In this document: positions 46,386 through 57,499 of the stretch, one piece after another
Position numbering within the stretch: the first letter of the stretch is position 1
Layout of the letters: each line of letters opens with the position of its first letter
DNA from: Triticum aestivum
Taxonomy: Eukaryota; Streptophyta; Magnoliopsida; Poales; Poaceae
Length of the DNA: 64,000 nt
Reading direction: 5' to 3'
Assembly: GCF_018294505.1 (NCBI RefSeq)
Contig: NC_057804.1
Span: 253,960,989 to 254,024,988 of the forward strand
The notes under the pieces: model-generated
What the model was told of the DNA's origin: nothing
The model's input: the letters and a program-made list of their open reading frames with translations, nothing else
Database searches by the model: none
Translations under genes and position numbers: made by a program

Positions 46386-48822
46386 CGGGGCTCTTCGTCA
46401 TCGTCGTTGTGTAGCCCCTTGTCCTTGTTTTTGGCGTTTATCTTACCGGCCTGTTTGAACACCCAACAGTCTCTATTGGTGTGGTTGGCTGGCTTGTCCG
46501 GGGTGTCATGAATTTGGCACGAGCGCTCCAGTATGCGGTCCAGGATGGACGGTCCCTGATTATTTCTTTTGAACGGCTTTTTCCGCTGACTGGACTTAGA
46601 TCCGCTGAATTCGGCGTTACCCGCCGTGTCTTCAGTGCTATCTCCGTTGTTCCATCTCTTATGCCTGTTACACCGTGGCTTGCTATTAGCTTCGCCGCCG
46701 TCCGAAGTGCTATAATGTGGCGTGGTGCCGCTGCGAGCCAACCAGCTATCCTCACCCGCACAAAAGCGGGTCATTTGGGTTGTGAGAGCTGCCATAGACT
46801 TGGGTTTTTCCTAGCCTAGGTATCGAGCGAGCCACTCGTCATGGATATTATGCTTGAAAGCCGCTAGGGCTTCAGCATCCGGACAATCGACTATTTGGTT
46901 CTTTTTAGTAAGGAACCAAGTCCAGAATTTCCGGGATGACTCTCCAGGCTGTTGAGTAATGTGGCTCAGGTCATCGGCGTCTGGTGGTCGCACATATGTG
47001 CCCTGGAAGTTATCAAGGAATGCGTCTTCCAGTTTTTCCCAACTACCAATGGAATTTGCTGGCAGGCTGTTTCACCAGTGCGGGGCTAGTCCTTTGTGCT
47101 TAAGGGGAAGATACTTGATGGCGTGTAGATCATCTCCGTGGGCCATGTGAATGTGGAGAAGGAAATCTTCGATCCATACTGCAGTGTCTGTTGTGCAATC
47201 GTACGATTCGATGTTTACGGGTTTGAACCCTTCTGGGAATTCATGATCCATCACTTCGTTAGTGAAGCAGAGGGGTGTGCGGCGCCTCTCTGCTGGGCTA
47301 TGTGGCTACGCAGCTCGAATTGGTCTAGGTAGTTGTGTTCGGCCCGGCCTGACTTGTTGATGATGATCGTCGCGCGCTGGTGCGCGCCCCCGAGATCCGT
47401 AGATCGATCTTGGCTGTCCTGCTTTGTTTTCCAGAATATCTTGCAGGTCTTGCTTGTTGCCCTGGGCCATAGTATATCGGCGTGGGGGTGCGGGCTGGTA
47501 TCCGGGCTGATATCCCATTTTATTCCGGCCACGGGGTGGCCGGTCAGCCGTTTGGCGTTCGAGTCCATATTCCTCGGCTGTCAGGACTTTAGTCCATCTA
47601 TCTGTGAGCGGATCTTGATCAGCTTGGAGTTGCTGCTTCTTATTCTTCAGGCTCCTCGCAGTGGCTATAAGCCTACGCTTGAAGTGCTCCTGCTCCACGG
47701 GATCCTCAGGCACGCCAAATTCGTCATCGCCGAGGCTAATCTCGTCTTTGGAGGAGGGCATGTAGTTGTCCTCCTCCGGGTATATGTCTGTCGCCTGTTC
47801 TTCTGGGCTGACCTGCTCATCTTCCTGTTCGGCCTGCTCGAAGGCGGGCTGGTCAGGGCCATATTCTTCTTTGGCACCATCCGGATTATTTTTTTCTCCG
47901 GGGCCGGTCTTGCTGTGGCGGGGCTTGGAGCGGCGCCGACGATGCCCATGCTTTGTTTTTCTTCCCGAGGGGTTATCCTCCATTGCCTCATTGCCATTTG
48001 TTTCCTTCGGAGTGTCCACCATATATATATCGTATGAGGAGGTGGCCGTCCAATGTCCGGTGAGCGATGGCTCCTGTAATTCTCCTACATCGTCGTCCAT
48101 ACCGTCGATGTCTTCCGAGTCGAAGTCGAGCACGTCGGTTAGATCATCGATCGTGGCAATGAAGTGGGTGGTGGGTGGGCAACAAATTCCATCGTTGTCT
48201 ACTTCCCACTCAAGCCGGACACAGTTCAGCCCAGAGTCTCCTGACAGAGAGAGAGACTTCACTAAGTTCAGCATGTCGACAAAGGGCGAGTGCTGAAAGA
48301 CGTCCGCCGCAGTGAAGTCCATCACCGGAGCCCAACCAGGCTGGGCGGGTTCGGGGACGCGTGGACTGGAACCTACAACCGTATACGAATCCGGGGGTCC
48401 GGAGTCACAGGCTCCCTCAGAAGTGAGGCCTGTGTTTGGCTGCATCACCATGAGGGTACGGCCTGCGAGGCGGGGTCCAGCCCTTCGTCCTTAGGCAACG
48501 CAGCCTGCCCCGGACTTAGATCTGAGGATTCTGCCAGGATGATGTCCCGAGCATCGTCTGACAGAAGGTCGAAGCCGTGCTCATCGTGACTATTCGGCGC
48601 TCCTAGTGCTGGCCCGAATCCGTCGAAGATCAAGTCTCCGCGGATATCCGCCGTGTAGTTCAGGTTTCCGAACTTGATTTGATGGCCAGGGGCGTAGCTG
48701 TCGATCTGCTCTAGATGGCCAAGCGAATTGGCCCACAGTGTGAAGCCGCCGAACACGAAGGTCTGTCCGGGGAGGAAAGCCTCACCCTGAATAGCATCGT
48801 TGATGATGATTGAAGGAGCCAT
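46343..48822 (-). pseudogene. gag region of the Fatima-like element, frameshifted
   Basis: An ATG at 48822, 48 nt inside the 5' LTR, opens MAPSIIINDAIQGEAF. The frame shifts near 48449. A long acidic segment follows (48451-47306), then capsid-like pieces at 47254-47072 (EGFKPVNIESYDCTTD) and 46993-46811 (ESSRKFWTWFLTKKNQI), and a basic end with CQIH and HTNRDCWVFKQAG resembling a diverged zinc knuckle (46795-46343). Stops or shifts occur near 47300, 47070 and 46810. It would form the particle shell if intact. The acidic N-terminal extension is longer than in typical gypsy gags. Confidence 0.75.
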
Positions 48823-48846
48823 CGAGCCTGACAGCGATGACACAGA

Positions 48847-48869
48847 GGAACTCTCAATGAAAGCACCAA
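48847..48869 (-). other. Primer-binding site of the Fatima-like element
   Basis: Directly inside the 5' LTR the minus strand reads TTGGTGCTTTCATTGAGAG. This is not the initiator-Met type; the priming tRNA is not identified. Confidence 0.55.
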
Positions 48870-49351
48870 TGTCGGTGTCAAAACCGGCGGATCTCGGGTA
48901 GGGGTTCTCGATCTGTGCGTCAAGGCTGATGGTAACAGGAAGCAAGGGACACAGATGTTTACCCAGGTTCGGGCCCTCTCGATCGAGGTAAAACCCTACT
49001 TCCTGCTTTATTAATATTGATGATATGGGTAGTACAAGAGTAGATCTACCACGAGATCATAGAGGCTAAACCCTAAGAGCTAGCCTAGGATGGTATTATT
49101 GTAATTGTGATCGGCCTTCTAAGGACCAACCTCTCCGGTTTATATAGACACCGGAGAGGGCTAGGGTTTACATGGAGTCGGTTACAAGAGAGGAAAGATA
49201 ATATCCGGATCGCCAAGCTTTCCTTCCACGCAAAGGAGAGTCCCACCCGGACACGAGCCGAAGTCTTGAGTCTTGTATCTTCACGCTTCAATAGTCCGGA
49301 CGTTGTACACAGTCCAGCTGTCCAGATACCCCCTAATCCAGGACTCCCTCA
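48870..49351 (-). repeat. 5' LTR of the Fatima-like element
   Basis: 482 bp, the same length as the 40165 copy. TATATAAACC at about 49134-49145 on the minus strand is the likely promoter. Confidence 0.93.
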
Positions 49352-49356
49352 GCTAC

Positions 49357-51170
49357 ACCGAACAAAAATGGGACCAACCAGATATCCTGTTATGATGTTT
49401 GTTGCCCCGAGCCACTCTTATGTAATGCCACTGGTAAAATGTATAAGTCGCACTGTTAAAAGTAAGGACACGTTAAACCAATGTTGTTTTCAATGTAATG
49501 CCTCTAGTAATATGAATCAATGGCACTTTTTTACATGTCTGCTAAATTTCCCATTAAGATAAGTTGGTTCTTTTTGTTAGAAATGCAACTGTCCTGGTCC
49601 GCCTACTCTCCCATGCCCAAAGTAATGTCGTATTTAATAGTTGTCATAGTTAATCCTAATGCCCACACTAATGTCTAGCAATGCCACTACTTTAGAAACT
49701 GCTACTGTCCTTGTAGGATTGCCATTCAGATAAGGAACATGCTTCTTTTCATTTGATGCATGTTTCATCACTTGTTAGTCACCCTCCTTTCCACCTTTTT
49801 TGTGCAAACAGAGATATATATTTCACGCTCGATCTTAGTTGAACTGCAAAAATGATATCCAAATTATAGTTGAGCATTCCAGGAGCTTCACAACCAACTT
49901 TGATGTTTCTCAATTTTATTGCAACTAATGAAGAAGAAGGTCTGTGGGTTTCATTTTCTGATGGAAATGGAACCGGGGCTGGAGCCCTTTTCTTAAATTT
50001 TTTTTGAAGAAGAAGCTGCTAGCTCACGGGACATTGCTTCATTTTAGGTGAACTGCACCAAAAGGTCCCATGAATTGAATCATCCATGTTGGTGACATAA
50101 AGAGCCAGCTTCAGCATCCCAGTCTAAGCACCCCCGGCCTCCATCCTTGCGACGCATGGTACACCTCATTTGCCACCTGCTCGACCCTAGTGTCACTGAT
50201 AAAATGAAGTAATAATACAGTTAAAATAGAGCGAGTGTCCTCTCTATCATTTCATTTCCAATGTAGCTAAGGAAAGTGCTTCTCTTTGTTAATGTATGTT
50301 TCATCAACTAGTCCCATTGTTAATGTTTAAGCGTTTCTGCAAACTGGGGTGCTTATTTTTAGTTAATCTGTACAAAAATAGAGATTTGAATGTCTCGAGG
50401 CGCCTCCTTGTACTACCGCTATACACTAATGTTCATCACCGGCAGAAGGTGTGTCTGGGAGACTTGGGACGATGTACAGTATGAGGCGTACCGTATGAGG
50501 CGTCGCAGGGCCCATCTCGCCCTCGCAGCATGGCATACTATGATACTATCATGATATTTTCTTATATTTAATTTGTGTGTTTGATCAACTAGTGCCACTA
50601 TAATGTAATCACTCTTTTTCATTATCTGTGCAAACAGGGCTATTCAGCTGCATTTTGGTGGAACTGCACAAATGTACATATGGAACCGGCATATATGCAG
50701 ACTGTGAGGTGTGCCAAATAAAAATTACCGACACCAACCATGCTGCATGCACGCATTGGCATCCACCACCACCAGTGGGATGTGTGGCACTCTCTATGGA
50801 CGGATCTTTCTCAGTAGCAAATCCTCTAACCAAATACTAGTAGCTTATATTGGCAGTTTTCTAGGGAGTACTCTTTTCTAAAAGAAGGACTAATCTATTT
50901 TTCTTTATTTGTACATTGTGTCACAACTTTGACCCAAAGGTCCGGAGCTATTTTAGGGTGATTGGCGTAGTACTCGGAGATTAATTATAAGCATGATTTT
51001 CATTAGCTGTCACACTTATTGTAAGCATGAGCAGGTGGAAGATTAGGTTAGTGCGAAGCTTACCTTAAACCCTACCGCCGCAATTGAAACGAGGCGAGCG
51101 TCGAGGGAACCGTGGAGAACGGCGGGGTAGCGACGTCGTGCCATCAGGCCTCCTCTTGCGGTGGGTGAAT
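49357..51170. other. CACTA-3 internal DNA with intron-like degenerate repeats
   Basis: No gene called. Text blocks around TTTCATCAACTAGT, TCTGTGCAAACAG and GTGGAACTGCACAAA recur at about 49760, 50300 and 50580, with variants near 50050. They resemble repeated intron/exon units. Short open stretches between them share no domain. Confidence 0.45.
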
Positions 51171-51172
51171 GA

Positions 51173-51570
51173 TTACACTTGTGGCTCTGGCTGGGTCTGC
51201 ACCCTCACGAACGGCACACCATACTCGATCGATTCGTTATCCTCTGGGTGCTTGACCTTCATCCTATATGCCCACCACCTCCACCTGACTGTCGCCTCGG
51301 GTGAATCTGTCTGCTCCATCGCCCAGAGGAGATACTCGATGAACTCGGAGGACTGCGGCGTGACTGCCGCCGAGGAGTACATGTACATCACCGCCCTCAT
51401 CACCGCCGTCTTGCTCTTTCACATACATTGCCACATGGCCCGCACCGTCCTTGAAATCTCCCACTCATTGTCGAACCAAGTAAGTATCTCCTTCAACCTG
51501 GCTAACTTTGCCTGGTTGCCGCCGGCGATCTACCTAATTCGCTGCTGCATCCTATCCACAGATGTACTTC
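51173..51570 (-). pseudogene. Unrecognised gene family, copy A (pseudogene)
   Basis: Minus strand, 51570 to 51173. The frame shares AKLARLKEIL, TWFDNE and LLWAMEQTDSP with copy B at 56299, in the same order and spacing. In-frame stops occur at 51530-51532 and near 51426, so it is inactive. The tail WWAYRMKVKHPEDNES ends VPFVRVQ, again like copy B. It lies head to head with copy B; the solo LTR at 51679 was inserted later between them. I do not recognise the family. Confidence 0.7.
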
Positions 51571-51589
51571 TAAGTGGTCCGGTACTAGC

Positions 51590-51678
51590 TTTGGAAGATG
51601 GAAGGAGAGATGGTGGTCTTGCAATAGAGAAGAGGGAGAGGCGAGATGGTGGTTTTAATGGAGATGATGGAGAGGAGA
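51590..51678. repeat. Minisatellite upstream of copy A (left piece)
   Basis: Units of about 28-35 bp like GAGATGGTGGTTTTNATGGA, continued at 55621-55745 after the solo LTR. The inverted form lies at 56060-56265. Confidence 0.75.
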
Positions 51679-54600
51679 TGTCACGCCCAAGATCCGACCC
51701 TATCCTAAAGGAACTCGAAGGTCCCACCAAGGATAGAAGCGCATCTTGAAGATGCTTTTGCAAGGTGGATATCATTACATCAACATTACATAATAGATAG
51801 GGATACATACATAACGCATGCAATGCCACACGAATACAACATCATCTTACATAAGAGAACCATCTGTCTACGGATGAAAACACAAACAGAAACTCAAACG
51901 ACATCCACCCTGCTAGCCCAGGCTGCCGACCTGGAACCTATCCCCTGATCGAAGAGGAAGTTGAAGAAGAACTCCAAAACAAGCAAACATCGCTCTCGCG
52001 TCATGATCATCACATAACCTGTACCTGCAACTGTTGTTGTAGTAATCTGTGAGCCACGAGGACTCAGCAATCCCATTACCATGGGTATCAAGACTAGCAA
52101 AGCTTAATGGGAAAGGAAGGGGGTAAAGTGGTGAGGTTGCAGCAGCGACTAAGCATGATATGGTGGCTAACATACGCAAATAAGAGCGAGAAGAGAAGCA
52201 ACGGAACGGTCGTGAATCTAGCAATGATCAAGAAGTGATCCTGAACTCCTACTTACGTCAAACATAACCCAAAACCGTGTTTACTTCCTGGACTCCGCCG
52301 AAAAGAGACCATCACGGCTACACACGCGGTTGATGCATTTTAATTCGAATCTGGTGTCAAGTTATCTACAACCGGACGTTAACAAATTCCCATCTGCCAC
52401 ATAACCGCGGGCACGACTCTCGAAAGTTTATACCCTGTAGGGGTGTCCCAACTTAGCCCATCACAAGCTCTCACGGTCAATGAAGGATATTCCTTCTCCC
52501 AGGAAGACCCGATCAGTCTCGGAATCCCGGTTTACAAGACATTTCGACAATGGTAAAACAAGACCAGGAAAGCCGCCCGATGTGTCGACAATCCCGATAG
52601 GAGTCACACGTATGTCGTTCTCAGGACACACCGGATAAGCGAAGCATACAGGTACCGATGTAACCCAGGTTGTCAAGGGATGGTCCCACATGGTGCTCTA
52701 GTTTGGACCAACACTTAGACAAGCATTGGCCCGGGGGGGGGGGCTAAAATAAAGATGACCCTCGGGTTGGCCGACCCAAGGGAAAAGTATAGGTGGTGGT
52801 GAGGCAAATGGTAAAACCAATGTTGGGCCTTGCTGGAGGAGTTTTATTCAAAGCGAACTGTCAAGGGGGTCCCATAAATCACCCAACCGCGTAAGGAACG
52901 CAAAATCCGGGAACATAACACTGATATGACGGAAACTAGGGTGGCAAGAGTGGAACAAAACACCAGGCATAAGGTCGAGCCTTCCACCCTTTACCAAGTA
53001 TATAGATGCATTAATAATATAAGATATATTGTGATATCCCAACATAAACATAATCCAACATGGAGCAATCTTCGTATTCACCTGCAACTAGCAACGCTAT
53101 AAGAGGGGCTGAGCAAAAGCGGTAACATAGCCAAACAATGGTTTGCTAGGAAGGGTGACAAAGGTTAGAGGTGGTTTCATGGCAATTTGGGCGGCTTGAA
53201 AAGCAAGACATAGGTAGCGCGGCAAAGCGATAGAACGAAGCAACTAGCATAGGAATGATAGTAATGAGATCCAAGGTGACGGTCATCTTGCCTGAAATCC
53301 CGCTAGGAAGAAGATAGTGTCCATGAAGAAGACGAATGGGAGTAGTCGAACGAATCCTCACAATTGCAACATTACCGGAACTAAGAAGCAACACCGGAAA
53401 GAAAACAAACAACATGGTAAACACACAAACATAACCATGTCATGATGCACAAACAAGTATGATGCATGTCCGGTTTAATGAGGCATGGCATGGCAATATG
53501 CACAAACAACACTACAAGTTAAGTGGAGCTCAATATGCAACGAGTTGCATATTGACAAAACACCACATTGACATATTTAGTTTAATCTCATTTAAGCTAC
53601 CAAACAGTATTAAATGTTGTTAAACATGGCAAGAGGTGAAGCGTAAGTAAACTAACTATTTAGGCAAGTTTAAATGAGGCCGGAACAACAAACAACAATT
53701 CCGGAAAATCCTCATATGCATATTTTGAATTAGCTACTGATCTGCCCTAAACACAATTTTAATAATTTTAACCAGAAAAATCAAGTGCACCATGTTAAAC
53801 TAGGCATTTTTTCGCCCCATTTACAAATAAAGTTTATTTAAAACGGAGCTACGGTTAATTAGTCATGAAATAAATCATTTTAGCCTGGCATTTAAGTAAA
53901 TTTAAGCAAACAGCATTTTAAACATTTTAACATGGATGAAAGTTGGATATTGTGAAACTACATGAAATTCTAAGCATTTTACATGTATAAATTATTTACA
54001 TATGATGCACGGTTAATGAGTTATTATATGCACGAAGTTTAGGGTCCAATCTGTAAATATGCAGTGCACTGGTTAATTAGAAAAACATTCCGTGAAAAAA
54101 AAGTGACTCAGACCGAAACGGCAGGCTACTGAGGCGCTCACCATGGGCTTCGGCCCAGCTGGTGGAGAGGCTGGAGGAGGCCGGGCTGGATCTAGCGAAG
54201 GGAAGGAGCTGCTGGGTTGGATCTGGAGGCGAGCGGGCCAGCGAGGCAGGGTCGGTCAACGCGAGCGAGGCGCTCGTCCACCTCGCGTACAGAGACGAGC
54301 AGCCGAGGCAGAACCCGTGCGGTGCAACAACGGGGCTCCGGTGAGCTAGGGCTGTGATGGCGTTGGTGGCGGATGGAGCTTGCGGGCACGCAGAGGGAGG
54401 TCGAAGACGGCGGGCCAGCGCCGGATCTGGACGGATGCGAAGCAGGGGGGGCCGTCCTGCTCGTGCAGGGTGAAGTAGAGGAGGCGAGCGGGGGACTTGG
54501 TGGCAGGCAGCGGGGCTTGCGGCGGTGCAAGATCCGGCCGGTGCTTGCCGTATCCGGCGCGGAGGAGGATGGGAATGGATTCCCGGTGGACCGAGGCAGG

Positions 54601-55620
54601 TCGGGGACGGCAACAGTGGAGCTCCGGGGCAACAACGACCTCTTGTGATTGCTGACAGAGGTAGAGACAAAGCAGCGGTCGCAGGGCTCAGAGAGGTCAC
54701 GAGGTTCAGGCTGGGATGGACGCCGGCGACGCGAACAAGGCGAAGGCCTCCGGCGGAGAAGCTCCAGGCGGTGGCCTTCAAGATCAGGGACGCGAGCATC
54801 CGTGGCGTCGGGTTCCTACTAGAGAAGGGAGAGGCGAGAGAGATTAGCGGGAGAGAAGCAGGGGAGTAAATGAAGAGAAGGCAGGGTGTAGCGACCTGGT
54901 GGTTGCCGGCGGCGGCGCTGGTCTTCGGACGGCGAGGCGAGGAGGAGGCCAGGGACGAGGCAGGGCTCGTGCAGGAGAAGGAGGGGCGCTGCAGGATTCG
55001 GGCGGCTGCGATGCGGTGGTTGGCTCGCTGGGGAAATCGAGGGAGAGGGTCAGAGGCTGGTGGTGGTGGGGATGGATCTGGGAGGATCCCGATGAAGATG
55101 CGGGAGAGAGTGGCGGCGGCGGCTAGGAGGATCCCTAGAAATTAGGGATTTGGTCTCGGTTTAGACTAGTATATATAGCGGGTGGGTTAGGCTAGGGGCT
55201 ATCTCGTCCCTCCGATCGTAATCGAACGGACGGAAAAATAGGCTAGGGAAGTCCAATTAAGAAAATGGAGATGTTTTATAGATGTTTGGGGATGATCCGG
55301 ATCCATCGGTAACGACAGACCGGTTCGGGTTCGGGTAAGTTTCGGACACGCACACGAGTGGTCTGAGAGAGGTCAATGAGGACAAGGGCATGACAAAAAG
55401 ACAACGGAGGCAAAGAGAGAAAAGGCAACTACGAACAGCTACGAGTTTTATGAAAACATGCAGATGCAATGCGCATGATGCTATGAGATGAAATGCAAGA
55501 CATGAACAAAATGCAAAACAAAAGACAAAAACCCAACCACGGAGGAAATAACATATCACATAGCCAGAAATGGCAAGAGTTCGAGTTACAATAATGGAAA
55601 GTTGTATCCGGGGCGTTACA
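51679..55620 (-). mobile_element. Solo LTR, 3942 bp, with GGAGA target duplication
   Basis: Starts TGTCACGCCCAAG and ends CGGGGCGTTACA. GGAGA occurs at 51674-51678 and 55621-55625. On the minus strand it starts TGTAACGCCCCGG, akin in style to the other long LTRs here. TATATATAC at about 55169-55179 (minus) is followed by a 1-kb GC-rich block (54100-55150). The 240-codon minus frame 54077-54799 lies there but looks fortuitous. 53450-54080 is AT-rich. No internal domain. Confidence 0.9.
55168..55180 (-). promoter_or_regulatory. Candidate LTR promoter TATA box
   Basis: The minus strand reads GCTATATATACTAG, just upstream (minus sense) of the GC-rich block. Same layout as 24303-24314 in the other long LTR. 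Confidence 0.5.
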
Positions 55621-55745
55621 GGAGAGGAGGTGGTTTTGCGATGGAGAAGATTAGAAGAGGGAGAGGCAAGACGGTGGTTTTGGAATGGAGATGATGGAGA
55701 GGAGAGGAGGTGGTTTTGCAATGGAGAAGAGGGAGAGGAGCGTGC
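55621..55745. repeat. Minisatellite upstream of copy A (right piece)
   Basis: Four units with GGTGGTTTTGSRATGGAGA and GAGGGAGAGG. Confidence 0.8.
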
Positions 55746-56059
55746 GGCAGCAATTTAGGATTGGACGAGGGGGCCGGCGCGCTATGACTGGATCAAAATC
55801 AAAATCAATTTACCCTTCAATTAAGAAAGCGACCCCACATTAACTAGTCTCCCTTTCATTCTGGGTCATAATTGACAATGATTTTCGCACATAAAATATA
55901 TGTTATACGTTGCAAAAATAATATAATTTGAAAGTACATTCAGATACGAGCCAAATGATATAATTTTTGGTGACATGCATTCACATTTTGCTTGTCAAAT
56001 ACAGTATGTGGTCAAACTTTGAACCAAAATACGCAAAACAACTAAAAAATACTTCCTAG
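55746..56059. other. Centre of the inverted gene pair
   Basis: About 310 bp, AT-rich, no ORF. Possible shared promoter region of copies A and B. Confidence 0.4.
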
Positions 56060-56265
56060 ACCAGCGCCGCTCTTCTGCTCTGCACCTCTTAAACCACTGC
56101 CGCTCCTCTCCTGTTCCAATCTAAATCCAACGCCGCTCTTCTCCTCTTCCATTTCAAAACCACCACCCCACCTCTCCTATTCAAGTCCAAAACCAGCATC
56201 CCTCCTCTCCCGTTCTAATCCAAAACTTGCGCTGCTCCTCTCCTCTTCCATTCAAAAACCACCGC
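56060..56265. repeat. Minisatellite upstream of copy B, inverted relative to that of copy A
   Basis: About six units such as CGCCGCTCTTCTCCTCTTCC and TTCAAAACCACC; the complement matches the GGTGGTTTTGAAATGGAAGA type on the other side. Confidence 0.8.
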
Positions 56266-56298
56266 CGGCGAGTGAAGGTGCTGTGGAGAAGTAGATCG

Positions 56299-56637
56299 AT
56301 GGAGGAGTACAACCGATACATGAGGATCGCAGACGGTGACCCTGTGAAACTAGCTAGGATGTTGGAGATACAATCTTGGTTTGACAACAAGGACCAACTA
56401 GCGGCAACGGTGACATCCATGGCCAAATATCTGCAACATAGCGAAAAGGCGGCGATACTCCCGGAGGGAGTCGTGCCGGCATACATAGAGCTGCTCCTCT
56501 GGGCCATGGAGCAAACAGATTCACCGAATCCGATCGTGAGGGAGCGGTGGTGGGAGTATCGATCCCTGATGGAGCATCCACCAGAGATTGAGGGATCGAG
56601 GATCTACAGGGTTCCGTCTGTGAGGGTGTCCTGCTAG
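56299..56637 (+). CDS. Unrecognised gene family, copy B, intact 112 aa
   Basis: ATG at 56299 (MEEYNRYMRIADGD), stop TAG at 56635-56637, no interruption. Likely helical: VKLARMLEIQSWFDNKDQL, then an Ala/Lys-rich helix, then AYIELLLWAMEQTDSP and ERWWEYRSLMEHPPE. No signal peptide, zinc site or known catalytic motif. Its relative, copy A, is at 51173-51570 in inverted orientation with matching upstream repeats. It sits inside CACTA-3, so it may be a captured host gene or an element gene. The GC content and unbroken frame suggest it has been intact until recently. The start was chosen because it is the first ATG after the minisatellite; an upstream in-frame extension to 56227 runs into the repeat and is unlikely to be translated. 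Confidence 0.6.
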   Translation: MEEYNRYMRIADGDPVKLARMLEIQSWFDNKDQLAATVTSMAKYLQHSEKAAILPEGVVPAYIELLLWAMEQTDSPNPIVRERWWEYRSLMEHPPEIEGSRIYRVPSVRVSC

Positions 56638-57037
56638 AGCGAGCCGGTGGAGTCTTCGTCGACCGAACCCAACTGCAAGAGGAGAAAATTAGTTGGCACG
56701 ACGACGCTTCCCCGCCATCCTCTCCCTCGCCGTTCACATCGTCTCACGGGGCGGCTGTCTACCGCCGAGGAATAGGAGGGGACTCCCCCCCCGGCCCAAT
56801 AGTCGGGCAGGTTGTGAATTGTCAGGAGGAGCTTAGGGTTGTCAGTATTTGCAGGTTGTGAATTGTGTTTTGTGTTGTGTATTTTGAGAGTACTTTCATA
56901 TATGAATGTCTATTGAATTTCAGATTTGCAGTTTTGATCATATGAAGTATTTTATGAATTCTAGAGATCTATTTTTAGCACTTAAAAAAATGTAGTTTCA
57001 TAGGAGTATAAAAGTGCAGACATTGTGAGTCTCACAA
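56638..57037. other. Downstream region of copy B
   Basis: GC-rich, then T-rich text that could be a 3' untranslated region. No ORF supported. Confidence 0.35.
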
Positions 57038-57111
57038 AAGAAACTGCAAGTTTCAGTTTCAGATAAGAAACTACAAGTTCAATTTCAGATAAGAAACTGC
57101 AACTTTCAGAG
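57038..57111. repeat. 26-27 bp tandem repeat, three units
   Basis: Units start AAGAAACTGCAAGTTTCAG at 57038, 57065 and 57091. Confidence 0.9.
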
Positions 57112-57402
57112 GCAGAGCATTTATATTAACACGACCTTTTCAAACAGGGTTAACATCATGTTGGAAGTTTTATTCATGGTCGAAAAAGGAACTACCAGCC
57201 AGTTAACATCATGCTGATCAACATTCATGCATAGCACATCGTCATATGATGCACAGTCAAAATGCCCACAAAATGTCGAGTGTGCGAAACACAGAGAAAA
57301 CGAGGGATGAAGTTTTGGCAAGTGTTGGACGTGGTGTGCGTAGATGACAATGGGGACCCACATGTCAATAAAGGCAGAGGCAAAAAAATTGGAGATATTT
57401 TC

Positions 57403-57475
57403 CCTGCACAGGTGGAATCGAACCCGGGTGGAACAGCTGTTGGGTACTGTCACTTGGCCACTAGGCTAGTTCAGT
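57403..57475 (-). other. tRNA-derived sequence with RNA polymerase III A and B boxes
   Basis: The minus strand has TAGCCTAGTGG (57468-57458), fitting the A-box consensus, and GGTTCGATTCC (57424-57414), a perfect B box, 44 nt apart as in tRNA genes. The acceptor arms do not pair, so it is not a functional tRNA. It may be a SINE head or an old tRNA copy. Confidence 0.6.
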
Positions 57476-57499
57476 AGTTTCGTTAATAATAAGGTACTT

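Larger units (their letters stand above)
40165..49351 (-). mobile_element. Fatima-like gypsy retrotransposon, internally deleted
   Basis: 9187 bp with two 482-bp LTRs, both from TGTCGGTGTCAAAACCGG to GGACTCCCTCA. The 5-bp flanks are GCTAT (40160-40164) and GCTAC (49352-49356), one mismatch. Minus orientation follows from the primer-site side (48869 leftwards), from TATATAAAC in the LTRs, and from gag-protease on the minus strand. RT, RNase H and integrase are missing, while an antisense spliced gene occupies the 3' side. My manual comparison finds about 24 differences between the LTRs (5 percent), near two million years at 1.3e-8 per site per year. The family name is from memory. Confidence 0.92.

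Noticed and set aside
47333..48037. 234-codon plus-strand frame
   Set aside because: It is the complement of the acidic gag segment, whose codon bias creates the open frame. Gag on the minus strand explains it.
51084..51749. 221-codon plus-strand frame
   Set aside because: It is the antisense of copy A of the gene pair. Similarity to copy B is on the minus strand only.
54077..54799. 240-codon open frame on the minus strand, Ala/Pro/Ser-rich
   Set aside because: It lies in the GC-rich part of a solo LTR. High GC removes stop codons in all frames, and overlapping frames on the other strand are equally open. No domain.
57403..57475. Functional tRNA gene
   Set aside because: A and B boxes are good but the acceptor arms do not pair. 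Kept only as a tRNA-derived segment.
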